Positions 32,992 to 43,054 of a DNA stretch of 64,000 nucleotides are shown here, one piece after another. Below the pieces are notes generated by a model, which did no database searches, was not told the origin of the DNA, and worked only from the letters and a program-made list of their open reading frames with translations. Source of the stretch: Granulicella aggregans (GTDB taxonomy: Bacteria; Acidobacteriota; Terriglobia; Terriglobales; Acidobacteriaceae); the NCBI RefSeq assembly GCF_014203275.1, contig NZ_JACHIP010000007.1:62001-126000 (forward strand). Reading direction: 5' to 3'. Position 1 is the stretch's first letter. The number at the start of each line of letters is the position of its first letter. Both the position numbers and the translations under genes were made by a program.

Positions 32992-35364
32992 TCAGGCGGA
33001 CCGCGACTCGACCATCAAGACAGTAGCGGTCCGCTTGCGCTTGGAGGCGTACATCTGGTGATCTGCGTGGAGCTTCAGCTCCTCGGTTGTCTGGCCGTGA
33101 TCCGGATATCTCGCGAAGCCCAGGCTTGCCGATCCCACCACAAGTCGTCCCTCGATCGAAAACGGATGGTCGAAACACTTCTCGAGGCGGGATAAAACCG
33201 TCTCGGAGTTTTCATAGGACGAGTCCGAAGGCATGATCAAAAGAAACTCATCTCCACCGATGCGGGCAAGTGTGTCACTCTGCCGCTTCGCCGCGAGCAG
33301 TCGAGCGCTGATCTGTTGCAGATAGATATCGCCTATGCGGTGGCCATATTGGTCGTTCACTTCTTTGAAACGGTCGACGTCGATATAAATCACTGCGACT
33401 CTGCTGCTGTTGAGGCGCGCCTCCTCGAGGGCGTCTTCGAACCGGCGATCACATAAGCGGCGGTTCGGAAGATCAGTCAAAGCATCATGGGTGGAATGAT
33501 GTACCAGTGCACGATGAAGCAGGAGCTGGTTCACTGCCAGCTTTGCAATCTCGAACAGCATATCGAAGACTTCATGCCGGTCCGATGACGGCACGTAGCC
33601 GTCTCGTTCTGAGACAACGATCCAGCCGAGAACCTCTCCTTCGCTGCCGTGGAGATCCATCTTGTAAAGCTGCTTGGCAGGATTCGTCATGTTGATCGCC
33701 TGCGCCGGCCTGTCGGAGCCCTTTTCGTTGAAGAGGTAGGCGCATTCGACTCCGGGCAGAAGCGATACCACGGTATCGCAGATTACCGTGAGAAGCGCAT
33801 CCGGAGTAGCACACGAATTGATCTTTTCGAGGATTCTGCTGCGCTCGCGCGCAATCGACATCGATCGTTGAATCCGGTTCGTCTGCACCACCAGGCGCTG
33901 CCTCAGAAGGAGAGCCCAACCGGCGATCAGAATCGCCACGCCCAGGAACACCGCCAGCAACTCCAGAAGATGGCGCACGGTCCACCATGAAGGCTGCGCA
34001 ACTAGAAGAGCATCCGCTCCGGAACGCATCTCGATGCGAAAGAGGTTGGGATTGCGGAACGGACCTCCCGCAACAATCCTACAGATTCCCGTCACCTGCA
34101 CGCGGCTGCCCTGGAGGAAGGTTGGAAGTCGGCCATTTTCAAGAATCGCGCTCACAAGATGTCCGTCTACATCGACGACCAGCGTCTCCGAGCTCGCTCC
34201 CTGCAACTGCGAAACGACCTTACCCGACATCGAGATGAGATTGTCGCTGAAAAAGCCGCCGAAGGCCTGCGAATAAGTCACCGTCTGAGGCGTCAGCTTT
34301 TCGGAGAATCCAGTCTTGATGATGGAAGCTTCCACCAGGCTCGGAGCGTACTCGCGGTCGCTGGCGAATCCAAAAGCGTCCACCACGTCGCCGACGGCCA
34401 GTGGAGAGGTTTGCCGCGTTTGGACATAGATGCTCTTGCCTTGATGTTCCAGGACGGCAGAGTCGCCCTTCTTATAGAAAGTGACGGTCCCACGAACTCG
34501 CAGCCGGTTCGACGTATCGTCCACCTTCCGCGACGGAAAGACTTCATCGATATCGGTCAGAGCAAGGTCTTCCAGCTTCTTTGCGGGCGGCTTGAGAACC
34601 TTGATCGAATCCGCCGACGGGATATACAGCATCAGGCCGGTCAACTGGTTTTTGGCATCGAACGCTCCGCCAGCGACACCTGTCATCTCCACCGTCGCGT
34701 CGAGAAGCGACTCCGGATTATTTCCAAATGACGGGTCCAGATAGACCTCTACCTCGCCTCCCGCCATCGCGACATCCAGGTGAACCGAAGGTCCGGGATG
34801 AAGCGATATCTCGTGCGTCTCGATGTCCTGCGCCCGGACAATGCCGCGAAAGGTTACCAGAAGGCAGTCGCCGTCACCTGCGGCCAGCTTCGAGTAACTC
34901 AGTTCCGGAGCCGGATACGATTTGCCGCGGCCCGTTACCGTAATGACCGGGTCAAGAGCCATCTCGGTTCGAAAACTGCCGTGCGTGAACCCATCAAGCG
35001 TGACGGAGTCTCCCGTGCGAACAGGGTAGGTCTTGCTGGTATTGATATAGACGCCCCCGGACTCGTCCTGAAAGAACATCACGCCGTCCGAAGGATCGTA
35101 GTAAGTAATCATCCCGGAGAGATGAACCTTCGCAACCGGAGCGTCCGCTGGTCGGCTATGCACCTGAGCAGCAGCCAGGAGAATGGTCGGATCAGATACT
35201 ACTTCCTGCCCAAACGATGAAAGCGATGCCGGGCTAAACCAGATCATCAACGCCAGGGAGGACGCCAGTAAAAGCCGCAATCGCCGGGATTTGAAGAACC
35301 AAGAGGGACTGATCAGAAACCGAGTCTCTGGCACGTTGTCAAACGAGTTGGGCGCCTTGGCCAT
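32992..35364 (-). CDS. Membrane-bound diguanylate cyclase (GGDEF) with a large periplasmic region
   Basis: A 790-residue protein that should make cyclic di-GMP. Order: membrane anchor (RLLLASSLALMIWFSPASL), a long periplasmic part of about 400 residues that looks like repeated OB-like beta modules (VHLSGMITYYDP...VFFQDESGGVYI and RGTVTFYKKGDSAVLEHQ), a second helix (LELLAVFLGVAILIAGWALLL), a GAF-like segment, then GGDEF. The active site is intact (ARIGGDEFLLIMP) and the inhibitory RxxD site is RQSD, exactly five residues before it. The catalytic domain begins THDALTDLPNRRL. The periplasmic modules probably sense a signal. No effector lies nearby. Confidence 0.9.
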   Translation of the reverse strand: MAKAPNSFDNVPETRFLISPSWFFKSRRLRLLLASSLALMIWFSPASLSSFGQEVVSDPTILLAAAQVHSRPADAPVAKVHLSGMITYYDPSDGVMFFQDESGGVYINTSKTYPVRTGDSVTLDGFTHGSFRTEMALDPVITVTGRGKSYPAPELSYSKLAAGDGDCLLVTFRGIVRAQDIETHEISLHPGPSVHLDVAMAGGEVEVYLDPSFGNNPESLLDATVEMTGVAGGAFDAKNQLTGLMLYIPSADSIKVLKPPAKKLEDLALTDIDEVFPSRKVDDTSNRLRVRGTVTFYKKGDSAVLEHQGKSIYVQTRQTSPLAVGDVVDAFGFASDREYAPSLVEASIIKTGFSEKLTPQTVTYSQAFGGFFSDNLISMSGKVVSQLQGASSETLVVDVDGHLVSAILENGRLPTFLQGSRVQVTGICRIVAGGPFRNPNLFRIEMRSGADALLVAQPSWWTVRHLLELLAVFLGVAILIAGWALLLRQRLVVQTNRIQRSMSIARERSRILEKINSCATPDALLTVICDTVVSLLPGVECAYLFNEKGSDRPAQAINMTNPAKQLYKMDLHGSEGEVLGWIVVSERDGYVPSSDRHEVFDMLFEIAKLAVNQLLLHRALVHHSTHDALTDLPNRRLCDRRFEDALEEARLNSSRVAVIYIDVDRFKEVNDQYGHRIGDIYLQQISARLLAAKRQSDTLARIGGDEFLLIMPSDSSYENSETVLSRLEKCFDHPFSIEGRLVVGSASLGFARYPDHGQTTEELKLHADHQMYASKRKRTATVLMVESRSA

Positions 35365-35578
35365 TTAATTTCTCAAAACAACCAGTTGGCGTGGAACAGC
35401 CAATGACCGTGACCGTCAGGCCCACCACTGCCGTGGTCATAGTGCAGCTTAAACTCTAACCGCTTAAAATCAGCGGTTGAGTACAACTATTGGGTCACAT
35501 CGTGGCACGAATCCGGCCTGGTCGCCCGTCCACCCCGCGAAGGATCGGACCGGCCCAGGAGTGCTACCCTTAGTTCCA
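35365..35578. other. Divergent gap with a short inverted repeat
   Basis: This 214-bp stretch separates the diguanylate cyclase and the CpsB-type gene, read divergently. AACCGCT and AGCGGTT pair at 35458-35478 around TAAAATC. No other recognisable element; a promoter for each gene must lie here. Confidence 0.35.
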
Positions 35579-36373
35579 ATGGTCGACATCCACCATCACC
35601 TCCTCTCCGGCCTAGACGATGGCGCTCGTGACTTCGAAACCTCGGTCGAGATGGCCCGCATGGCCGTAGCCGAAGGCATTACTCACGTTGTCTGCACCCC
35701 GCACGCCAACGGCGAGTACGAGTTCAATCCCGCAATCAATCGCCAGAAGACGGCTGAGCTTCAAAACACCCTTGCGGAGCAAGGCATCCCTCTGACCCTG
35801 GGCCTCGGCTGCGACTTCCACCTCTCCTTTGACAACATCGAGGCCGCGCTCAAGGACCACACCCCCTACAGCATCAACGGCAACGGCTACCTTCTCGTTG
35901 AGCTCCCCGAATTCGGTCTCCCCAAGGGACTCACCCAGACCTACTACGAGCTCCGCCTCGCCAACGCCACCCCTATCCTCACCCACCCCGAGCGCAACCA
36001 GACCCTGCAGGCTGATCCAAAGCGCATGGAAGGCTGGCTGCGCGGCGGCCTCCTCGTCCAGGTCACGGCAGACTCCGTTCTCGGAAGGATGGGCAAGCGC
36101 GCCGAACAGATGGCGCACAAGTTCCTCGCCAACCGTTGGGTCCACTTCCTCGCCACTGACGCCCACAGCATGCGCGGCCGCCCACCCCGCATTCGCGAAG
36201 CCTACGATCTCGTCGCAAAGAAATACGGCCAGGCCTACGCCGACCTCATCTGCACCACCAACCCCACCGCAGTCTTCAACGGCCACCCCCTGCCCGAGCA
36301 GGAAGAGCCGCTGAACCTCTACGGAGACAATGATCAAAGATCAAGCTGGTGGAGCAGGCTCTTGGGAAAGTAG
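35579..36373 (+). CDS. CpsB/CapC-family tyrosine-protein phosphatase (PHP fold)
   Basis: A 264-residue metal-dependent phosphatase of the CpsB/CapC/YwqE type, which reverses tyrosine phosphorylation of bacterial tyrosine kinases that control polysaccharide export. The PHP motifs are MVDIHHHLLSGLDDGA (metal HxH), VCTPHANGEY, GLGCDFHLS, PILTHPERN and LATDAHSMRGRPP. The ATG at 35579 starts exactly at the family's usual N-terminus; a TTG at 35477 would add 34 atypical residues. No capsule genes are adjacent. It ends about 100 bp before a convergent aldo/keto reductase. Confidence 0.88.
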   Translation: MVDIHHHLLSGLDDGARDFETSVEMARMAVAEGITHVVCTPHANGEYEFNPAINRQKTAELQNTLAEQGIPLTLGLGCDFHLSFDNIEAALKDHTPYSINGNGYLLVELPEFGLPKGLTQTYYELRLANATPILTHPERNQTLQADPKRMEGWLRGGLLVQVTADSVLGRMGKRAEQMAHKFLANRWVHFLATDAHSMRGRPPRIREAYDLVAKKYGQAYADLICTTNPTAVFNGHPLPEQEEPLNLYGDNDQRSSWWSRLLGK

Positions 36374-36394
36374 ATCTTTGCGCCGGTTCGCCCC

Positions 36395-36456
36395 ACCCTT
36401 TTGCCTGTCATTCCTCTTTTGTTTGTCATTCCCGCAGGGAATCTGCTTCTGCTCCC
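36395..36456. repeat. Dispersed repeat unit (GTCATTCCCGCAGGGAATCT type)
   Basis: CTTTTGCCTGTCATTCCTC and then TTTTGTTTGTCATTCCCGC followed by AGGGAATCTGC: one partial and one full unit of the repeat seen at 11.6 and 28.3 kb. It lies between two convergent genes. Confidence 0.65.
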
Positions 36457-36465
36457 GCCCAACTC

Positions 36466-37341
36466 TCACGCAGCCGCAATATGCCGCGTCAACCCATCCT
36501 GCTCCCGCCGCGACTCCGCCCCAATCGTGAACGCGTCCAGCACTCCCGTCCCCAGCGCGTAACGAATCGCCTCAGCCGGCTTATCCCGCAGATCGCCCTG
36601 CCCGAGAATCTTCATCCCAACAATGCCCTTGCCCTGTTCCCGCATCTGCTTGATCACCGGGATCACCGCCTCCGGCCGAGCATCCATGTGCGAGCCAATC
36701 GGATTCAGCCGCACCAGATCGACCTCAACCCAGGGCGATGCCGCCGCCGCCTTCAGCGCCGAAAAGCTGTGGCACGACACTCCATGCGCCCGGATGATTC
36801 CCTTCTGCTTTGCCTCCGAAAGCACGTCCATCACTCCGCGATAGCGCGTCGTCCAGTCCGCCTCCGTCACGCAGTGAACCAGCACCACATCGATATAGTC
36901 CACACCAAGCTCCCGCCGGAACCGGTCAAGATCTTCTCGCACTCCTGCAGGATCACGCGTGTCAGTTTTGGTCAGCACCGTCACCTTGTCGCGTGGAAGC
37001 TGTTTCAGAGCCGACGCAACATAAGGATGGCTCCCATACGAGTCCGCCGCATCGAAGAATCGCAAACCATTGTCGTGATAACCGTCGAGAAGCAACCGCG
37101 TCAGCGGAGCCATTCCCATCTGCGTCTGATTCGACCGGCCACCATATCCGACCGTTCCAGTGCCCATCGCAAGCCGGCTAGTCCGGATGCCGGTCTTACC
37201 CAGCACAACCTCGTCGCTCGCTTTGAACTTGTTCGGCAGCGGCTCGGGCTCGAACAGCGCCGCACGGGCAACGGCTGAACTACCCAGGATAGCTGCGCCC
37301 AAACCTTGGGCCGACCTGCTAAGAAAGTCTCTTCTCCGCAT
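36466..37341 (-). CDS. Tat-exported aldo/keto reductase 1
   Basis: A 291-residue aldo/keto reductase preceded by a twin-arginine signal (MRRRDFLSRSAQGLGAAILG), so it should be exported folded, perhaps with its cofactor. The barrel shows RTSRLAMGTGTVGYGG, the catalytic Asp/Tyr in FFDAADSYGSHPYVASALK, the Lys in TVLTKTDTR and the His in VLVHCVTEADW. Substrate unknown; many Acidobacteria carry Tat-linked AKRs of this kind. A second member lies at 43-44 kb. Divergent from the cytochrome gene. Confidence 0.88.
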   Translation of the reverse strand: MRRRDFLSRSAQGLGAAILGSSAVARAALFEPEPLPNKFKASDEVVLGKTGIRTSRLAMGTGTVGYGGRSNQTQMGMAPLTRLLLDGYHDNGLRFFDAADSYGSHPYVASALKQLPRDKVTVLTKTDTRDPAGVREDLDRFRRELGVDYIDVVLVHCVTEADWTTRYRGVMDVLSEAKQKGIIRAHGVSCHSFSALKAAAASPWVEVDLVRLNPIGSHMDARPEAVIPVIKQMREQGKGIVGMKILGQGDLRDKPAEAIRYALGTGVLDAFTIGAESRREQDGLTRHIAAA

Positions 37342-37448
37342 GACACGATCTCCTTGCGGTGTAGGATACGCCCGATCGTCGCGCAGTTGGAGAATCGAAG
37401 TTCAACTTTTGTTTGGACGCATCCCCGAAGATCGCATAAATTCTCCCT

Positions 37449-38947
37449 ATGCGCCGCCTCACAATCCTCCTCTGCAGCGCCCTGCTGTGCGCCCAGGCCC
37501 AATCTCCCTCCAGTAAGAAGCCCTACACTCCAGACATCCCCAAAGTCTGGGACGACGCCGCCATGGCCTCCATCGAACTCCCCCGCGCCGCCAAGGTCGA
37601 TGTCCGCCCGCTCTCGAGTGCCTACTACTACACCATCCCCGAGCGCACGCTCTGGAAGCCTATCCCGTCTACGCTCCCGGCAAGGAGCCCAAGGGCTACT
37701 ACGAGTGGCTGCAACAGCAGGATCCGCAGCAGGCCGTCGACTTCGACAAACTGAAGACCGAGGAGGACTGGATCAAGGCCGGTTCCATCGTCTTCGACTC
37801 CGCCAATACCTACAGCAACCCGGTCAAGAGCTTCATGCCGGTGCGCGACCCCGGCTGGTGGCAGGCCGTAAATCCTCCCACCACGCCCGAAGGCATCATC
37901 CCGTTCGAAAGTTACGTCATCCGCGAAAAGGGCAAGGTCGAGGTCGCCACGGACGCTTGCGCCGAGTGCCACACCCGCGTGATGGCGGACGGCAAAGTCA
38001 TTCGCGGAGCACAAGGAAACGTCCCCTTCGCGCAGATGTTCGCCTATGCCATACGCAATGTTCCAGAGAAGACGCCCGCCGCGCCCTTCAACGATGTCTT
38101 CTACGCCGCACCCTGGATCAAACCAGATCCATCGCTTCCACTCGGCGGAGGTGGCATCAAGCCTTTCCACGACCATCTCGCCTCTCTTCCGCAAGGTGTC
38201 AATCCCCGCCAGGGCACCAGTCTCCTCTATCCCATCCAGATCCCCGACCTCATCGGCGTCAAAGATCGTCTCTACCTCGACCGCACCGGCCTCGAACAGA
38301 ACCGCAACATCGCAGACCTGATGCGCTACGACGCCATCAACAACTTCATCCAGGAGATCACCAGCTACGACGGCTTTATCCCCAATAACGATCCCGGCGA
38401 TGCCAAGCTGCCCGACGCCAAGACCCAGTCGCGCGACAGCGATCGCGCCCTCTACGCTCTGGCCATGTATCTCTACTCACTGAAGCCGCCACCGAACCCC
38501 AACAAGTTCGATGCGCTCGCTGCCAAAGGGCAGAAGGTCTTCGCCCGTGAAGGCTGCCCGAAGTGCCACACCCCGCCGCTCTACACCAACAACATGCTCA
38601 CGCCAGTCGAGGGCTTCAAAGTCACGGACGAGGCGAAGGCAAACTATCGCATCATGCCCATAGTCGTCGGCACCGATCCCTACAATGCCCTGAACACTCG
38701 CCGAGGCACCGGCTTCTACAAGGTGCCATCGCTAACAGGCGTCTGGTATCGCGGCCCATTCGGCCACAATGGAGAGGCCGCCACACTCGAAGATTGGTTC
38801 GACATCCACCGCCTCGACGATAAATACGTTCGCACCGGCTATCGCGGCTACAACCTGAAGAGCAGTGCAGTGCCTGGACACGAGTACGGGCTGGATACCT
38901 CAACCGAAGACAAACAAGCGCTGATCGCATTCTTGAAATCTCTGTAG
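37449..38947 (+). pseudogene. Di-haem c-type cytochrome, split by a one-base frameshift
   Basis: The first frame gives a signal peptide (RRLTILLCSALLCAQ) and SAYYYTIPERTLWK, then goes out of frame near 37657. The second frame carries on directly as AYPVYAPGKEPKGYYEWLQQ and reaches the stop at 38947. Adding one base in TGGAAG-CCTATC restores LWKAYPVY and a protein of about 499 residues. Two haem motifs are in the second part: CAECH and CPKCH, plus PSLTGVWYRGPFGHNG, as in di-haem cytochrome c peroxidase-like proteins of the periplasm. The downstream frame has its own ATG at 37835 but would lack a signal peptide, so as written it could not be exported. This is decay or a sequence error. Confidence 0.75.
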
Positions 38948-38948
38948 C

Positions 38949-39293
38949 TCAAGACTGTAACTTGAACCAGGCTGCTAAAGCACCTAGACAGCCCACAACT
39001 ATCCATACGGCTGCCCTGATCCATCCGCTGGAAAACTCATTGCCCGTGTTTCTCTTAGGATGCTTAGGGTCATAACTTACTTCGAAGGTGTGCCCAATCT
39101 TTCGTGGCGAATTCGCCTTATAGCTTCCGTAGAGCGTATGCCCGTTAGCCTTATAGGAAAACGAAACGATATATGTTGGGAAATCGCCTTGCCCAAGGTT
39201 CGTTCTGTTGCCTGGTAAGCTTGAAAGCAGCGTTTGCCTGCAGCCAGTAATCGTCGCTATTGCGACTACCCATTCAGGCTTCGACCGTGCCAT
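38949..39293 (-). CDS. DUF3592-like small membrane protein
   Basis: A 114-residue protein: EWVVAIATITGCRQTL, then a beta-rich middle (PTYIVSFSYKANGHTLYGSY) and GHTFEVSYDPKHPKRN, followed by one membrane helix (AAVWIVVGCLGALAAWF). The 'V.F.Y..NG......Y..G....V.YDP..P' pattern is that of DUF3592. Function unknown. The ATG at 39293 is used; an open frame extends upstream into the SDR gene but there it is a shadow. Convergent with the cytochrome gene, one base from its stop. Confidence 0.72.
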   Translation of the reverse strand: MARSKPEWVVAIATITGCRQTLLSSLPGNRTNLGQGDFPTYIVSFSYKANGHTLYGSYKANSPRKIGHTFEVSYDPKHPKRNTGNEFSSGWIRAAVWIVVGCLGALAAWFKLQS

Positions 39294-39316
39294 AAACCTG
39301 CTCACCCGCTGCGAGC

Positions 39317-40045
39317 TTACAGCCCCAGCCCACCATCCACCGCGATCAGCTGCCCCGTAATAAAGTGCGGCGCGGTCGCGAAGAACAACACCGCCGCAGC
39401 CACATCCTCCGCCGAGCCATTCCGCTGCATCGGCGTCTTCCGCGCAAACTCCTCGTATCCCGCACCGACCTCGCCCTGCACAATCATCCCCGGAGCAACG
39501 CAGTTCACACTGATCTCCGGTGCCCACGCCTTCGCCATCGTCTGCGAGAGCATGTGCAGCGCCGCCTTCGACGTGCAGTAGTGCCCATGTGTCGCCCACG
39601 GATGCAGCCCGCCCAGTGAGCCGATATTCACGATCCGCCCACTCGCCTCACGCAGAGCTGGATGTGCTGCCTGCGCCACCAGAAACGGCGCACGCGTATT
39701 GACCTCGAACATCCTGTCCCACGCTTCGACCGAGATATCTTCCAGCGCCACCGACTCGAAGGTCCCGGCATTGTTCACCAGAATATCCAGCCGCCCAAAC
39801 TCCTCGATCACCGCACCGACACTCTGCTTCACGTCCTCGGGGTCGCGCAACTCGCAGCGCACCGCCATCGCCTGAACATCCAGCGCCGAAAGATCACGCA
39901 CTGTCTCTTCCGCAGCCGCCTGCGAGCCTCCAAAGGTGATCGCCACACTCGCTCCCGCACGCGCGAGCGTCAGAGCGATCTCCCGCCCGATCCTCTTCGC
40001 GCCGCCGGTCACGAGCACGGTCTTGCCTGCCAACGGTCTGCTCAT
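39317..40045 (-). CDS. Short-chain dehydrogenase/reductase
   Basis: A 242-residue classical SDR using NAD(P)H. The cofactor motif is VTGGAKRIGREIALTLA, with DILVNNAG, the catalytic Ser in NIGSLGG and YCTSK (Tyr and Lys). A TGGAKRIG start is common in pteridine reductase-like and FolM-like SDRs, so a dihydropteridine or similar ketone substrate is possible, though not certain. It follows the gene at 40064 by 18 bp on the minus strand and may share its transcript. Confidence 0.88.
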   Translation of the reverse strand: MSRPLAGKTVLVTGGAKRIGREIALTLARAGASVAITFGGSQAAAEETVRDLSALDVQAMAVRCELRDPEDVKQSVGAVIEEFGRLDILVNNAGTFESVALEDISVEAWDRMFEVNTRAPFLVAQAAHPALREASGRIVNIGSLGGLHPWATHGHYCTSKAALHMLSQTMAKAWAPEISVNCVAPGMIVQGEVGAGYEEFARKTPMQRNGSAEDVAAAVLFFATAPHFITGQLIAVDGGLGL

Positions 40046-40063
40046 CGTCTCTCTTACTTGCCG

Positions 40064-40624
40064 CTACAGGTTGGGCTTGGTCTCAGGCACCGGCGGAGTC
40101 TTCGACTCCGCATCAGGCGTAGCGGCCGGAGTTACGCTCGCAGGAGGAGGAGTTGTAGGCCGCACCGGCTCCTGCACCCCCGGCTTGCGCTCGGAAGCTT
40201 TGCCGGAGTTATCCACATACGCCGAGACCTGTGCGCGCGGGCGCAGCATCTTGATGCTGATTGCTTTGGTCGCGCTGTCGACCATGTAGTCTTCCGCAAA
40301 CGTAGCAAACCCACCCGCAATCACCTGTACCCGCAGCTTGCTGCCGGTAGGGATGACATCGATGGCAGCCTTGCCGTCTGGCCCGGTCTTGATCTCCAAA
40401 TTGCCTTCGTCCTTGCCGTCCTTCTCCGGGTTGAAGATGACGGCGGCGTTCGGAATGGGTTTGCCATTGTTTGCCCGGACCACCTCGACCTCAATATGAG
40501 AGGTCTCCGGCGGAGACTTATATTTGCGTCCACGCGAATGATCCTGGGCAAAAGCGTTCGAGGCGACGGAGGCGAAGGTGACGCAAAACAGGGCTGAAAG
40601 ACGCAGATATCGACGTAACAACAT
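40064..40624 (-). CDS. Secreted protein with a carboxypeptidase-regulatory-like domain
   Basis: A 186-residue exported protein: signal peptide (YLRLSALFCVTFASVASNAFA), one beta-sandwich module (IEVEVVRANNGKPIPNAAVIFN...GPDGKAAIDVIPTGSKLRVQVIAGGFATFAEDY) resembling carboxypeptidase-regulatory or CNA-B-like folds, and a Pro/Thr-rich C-terminal tail. Such modules are numerous in acidobacterial secreted proteins and probably have a structural or carbohydrate-binding role. No catalytic residues seen. Confidence 0.8.
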   Translation of the reverse strand: MLLRRYLRLSALFCVTFASVASNAFAQDHSRGRKYKSPPETSHIEVEVVRANNGKPIPNAAVIFNPEKDGKDEGNLEIKTGPDGKAAIDVIPTGSKLRVQVIAGGFATFAEDYMVDSATKAISIKMLRPRAQVSAYVDNSGKASERKPGVQEPVRPTTPPPASVTPAATPDAESKTPPVPETKPNL

Positions 40625-40749
40625 GCAGCGATTCTACTCTGCGGATGCGCCGTACGAAACTGTGCCGCCGGCCTGAGTGCCTACAGGGAGGAGTAAGGGG
40701 CTGCCCTGGTAGACCTGCGCGTCTTTCACTCACATTTCACAGAGCCGTA

Positions 40750-40779
40750 TTGACACGCCCCTTGGCCATAGCCTATCGT
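40750..40779 (+). promoter_or_regulatory. Promoter of groES-groEL
   Basis: TTGACA at 40750-40755 and TATCGT at 40774-40779 with an 18-bp spacer, a good -35 and a moderate -10. The -10 abuts the CIRCE operator, as expected for an HrcA-repressed promoter. Confidence 0.65.
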
Positions 40780-40805
40780 TAGCAGTCGAAGGGTAAGAGT
40801 GCTAA
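40779..40805. promoter_or_regulatory. CIRCE operator (HrcA binding site)
   Basis: TTAGCAGTC, nine bases, GAGTGCTAA: the CIRCE inverted repeat with one mismatch in the left arm (consensus TTAGCACTC). HrcA binding here would block groESL transcription until heat stress. hrcA is not in the window. Confidence 0.9.
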
Positions 40806-40926
40806 CGCCTCCTCCCTACTCACGACTTCGATCTACGGGCATTCGCCTTGGTCGTCCCCAGGAACCAGCAGCTCGCGCGTCTCGAATCTATCGATTCGCG
40901 CCTAAAGAATGAAGGAGATACGAGTT

Positions 40927-41226
40927 ATGGCAGCATCATCATTCACACCGCTTCACGATCGCATCCTGGTAAAGCGCGTTGAAGAGGGCGAGAGCATCCG
41001 CGGCGGCATCATCATCCCGGACTCCGCTAAAGAGAAGCCGCAAGAGGGTAAGGTTATCTCCGTCGGCAAGGGCAAGTCGAACGACGAGGGCAAGACCTTC
41101 CCGCTCGATGTCAAGGCTGGCGACAGCATCCTCTTCGGTAAGTACTCCGGCACCGAGATCAAGCTCGACGGCGAAGAGTTCCTCATCATGCGCGAAGAAG
41201 AAGTCCTCGGCATCTTGAAGAAGTAA
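40927..41226 (+). CDS. groES: Co-chaperonin GroES
   Basis: The 99-residue lid of the GroEL chamber. Family features: FTPLHDRILVKRVEEGE, the mobile loop ESIRGGIIIPDSAKEKPQEG, GDSILFGKYSGTEIKLDGEEFLIMREEEVLGIL. The ATG at 40927 follows an AAGGAG site; an in-frame ATG at 40909 lies upstream of that site and is rejected. groEL follows by 59 bp. Expression should be heat-inducible through the upstream CIRCE site. Confidence 0.97.
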   Translation: MAASSFTPLHDRILVKRVEEGESIRGGIIIPDSAKEKPQEGKVISVGKGKSNDEGKTFPLDVKAGDSILFGKYSGTEIKLDGEEFLIMREEEVLGILKK

Positions 41227-41285
41227 GCATCGCGCGTTCGACTCACAACGTAAAAACGTACAACCGACATTAGGAGCAACGAATC

Positions 41286-42959
<1,674 letters not shown>

Positions 42960-42986
42960 GCCTTACACAACGCAATCGCAATACAG

Positions 42987-43019
42987 AAGGCCCCGGAGCG
43001 ATCCGGGGCCTTTCTCTTT
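42987..43019 (+). terminator. Rho-independent terminator of groESL
   Basis: GGCCCCGGA, loop GCGA, TCCGGGGCC, then TTTCTCTTT, starting 30 bases after the groEL stop. A 9-bp GC-rich stem and T-rich tail on the plus strand. Confidence 0.92.
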
Positions 43020-43054
43020 ATCGCAAACACTTTTTTCTGAGACCGACGGTCGAC

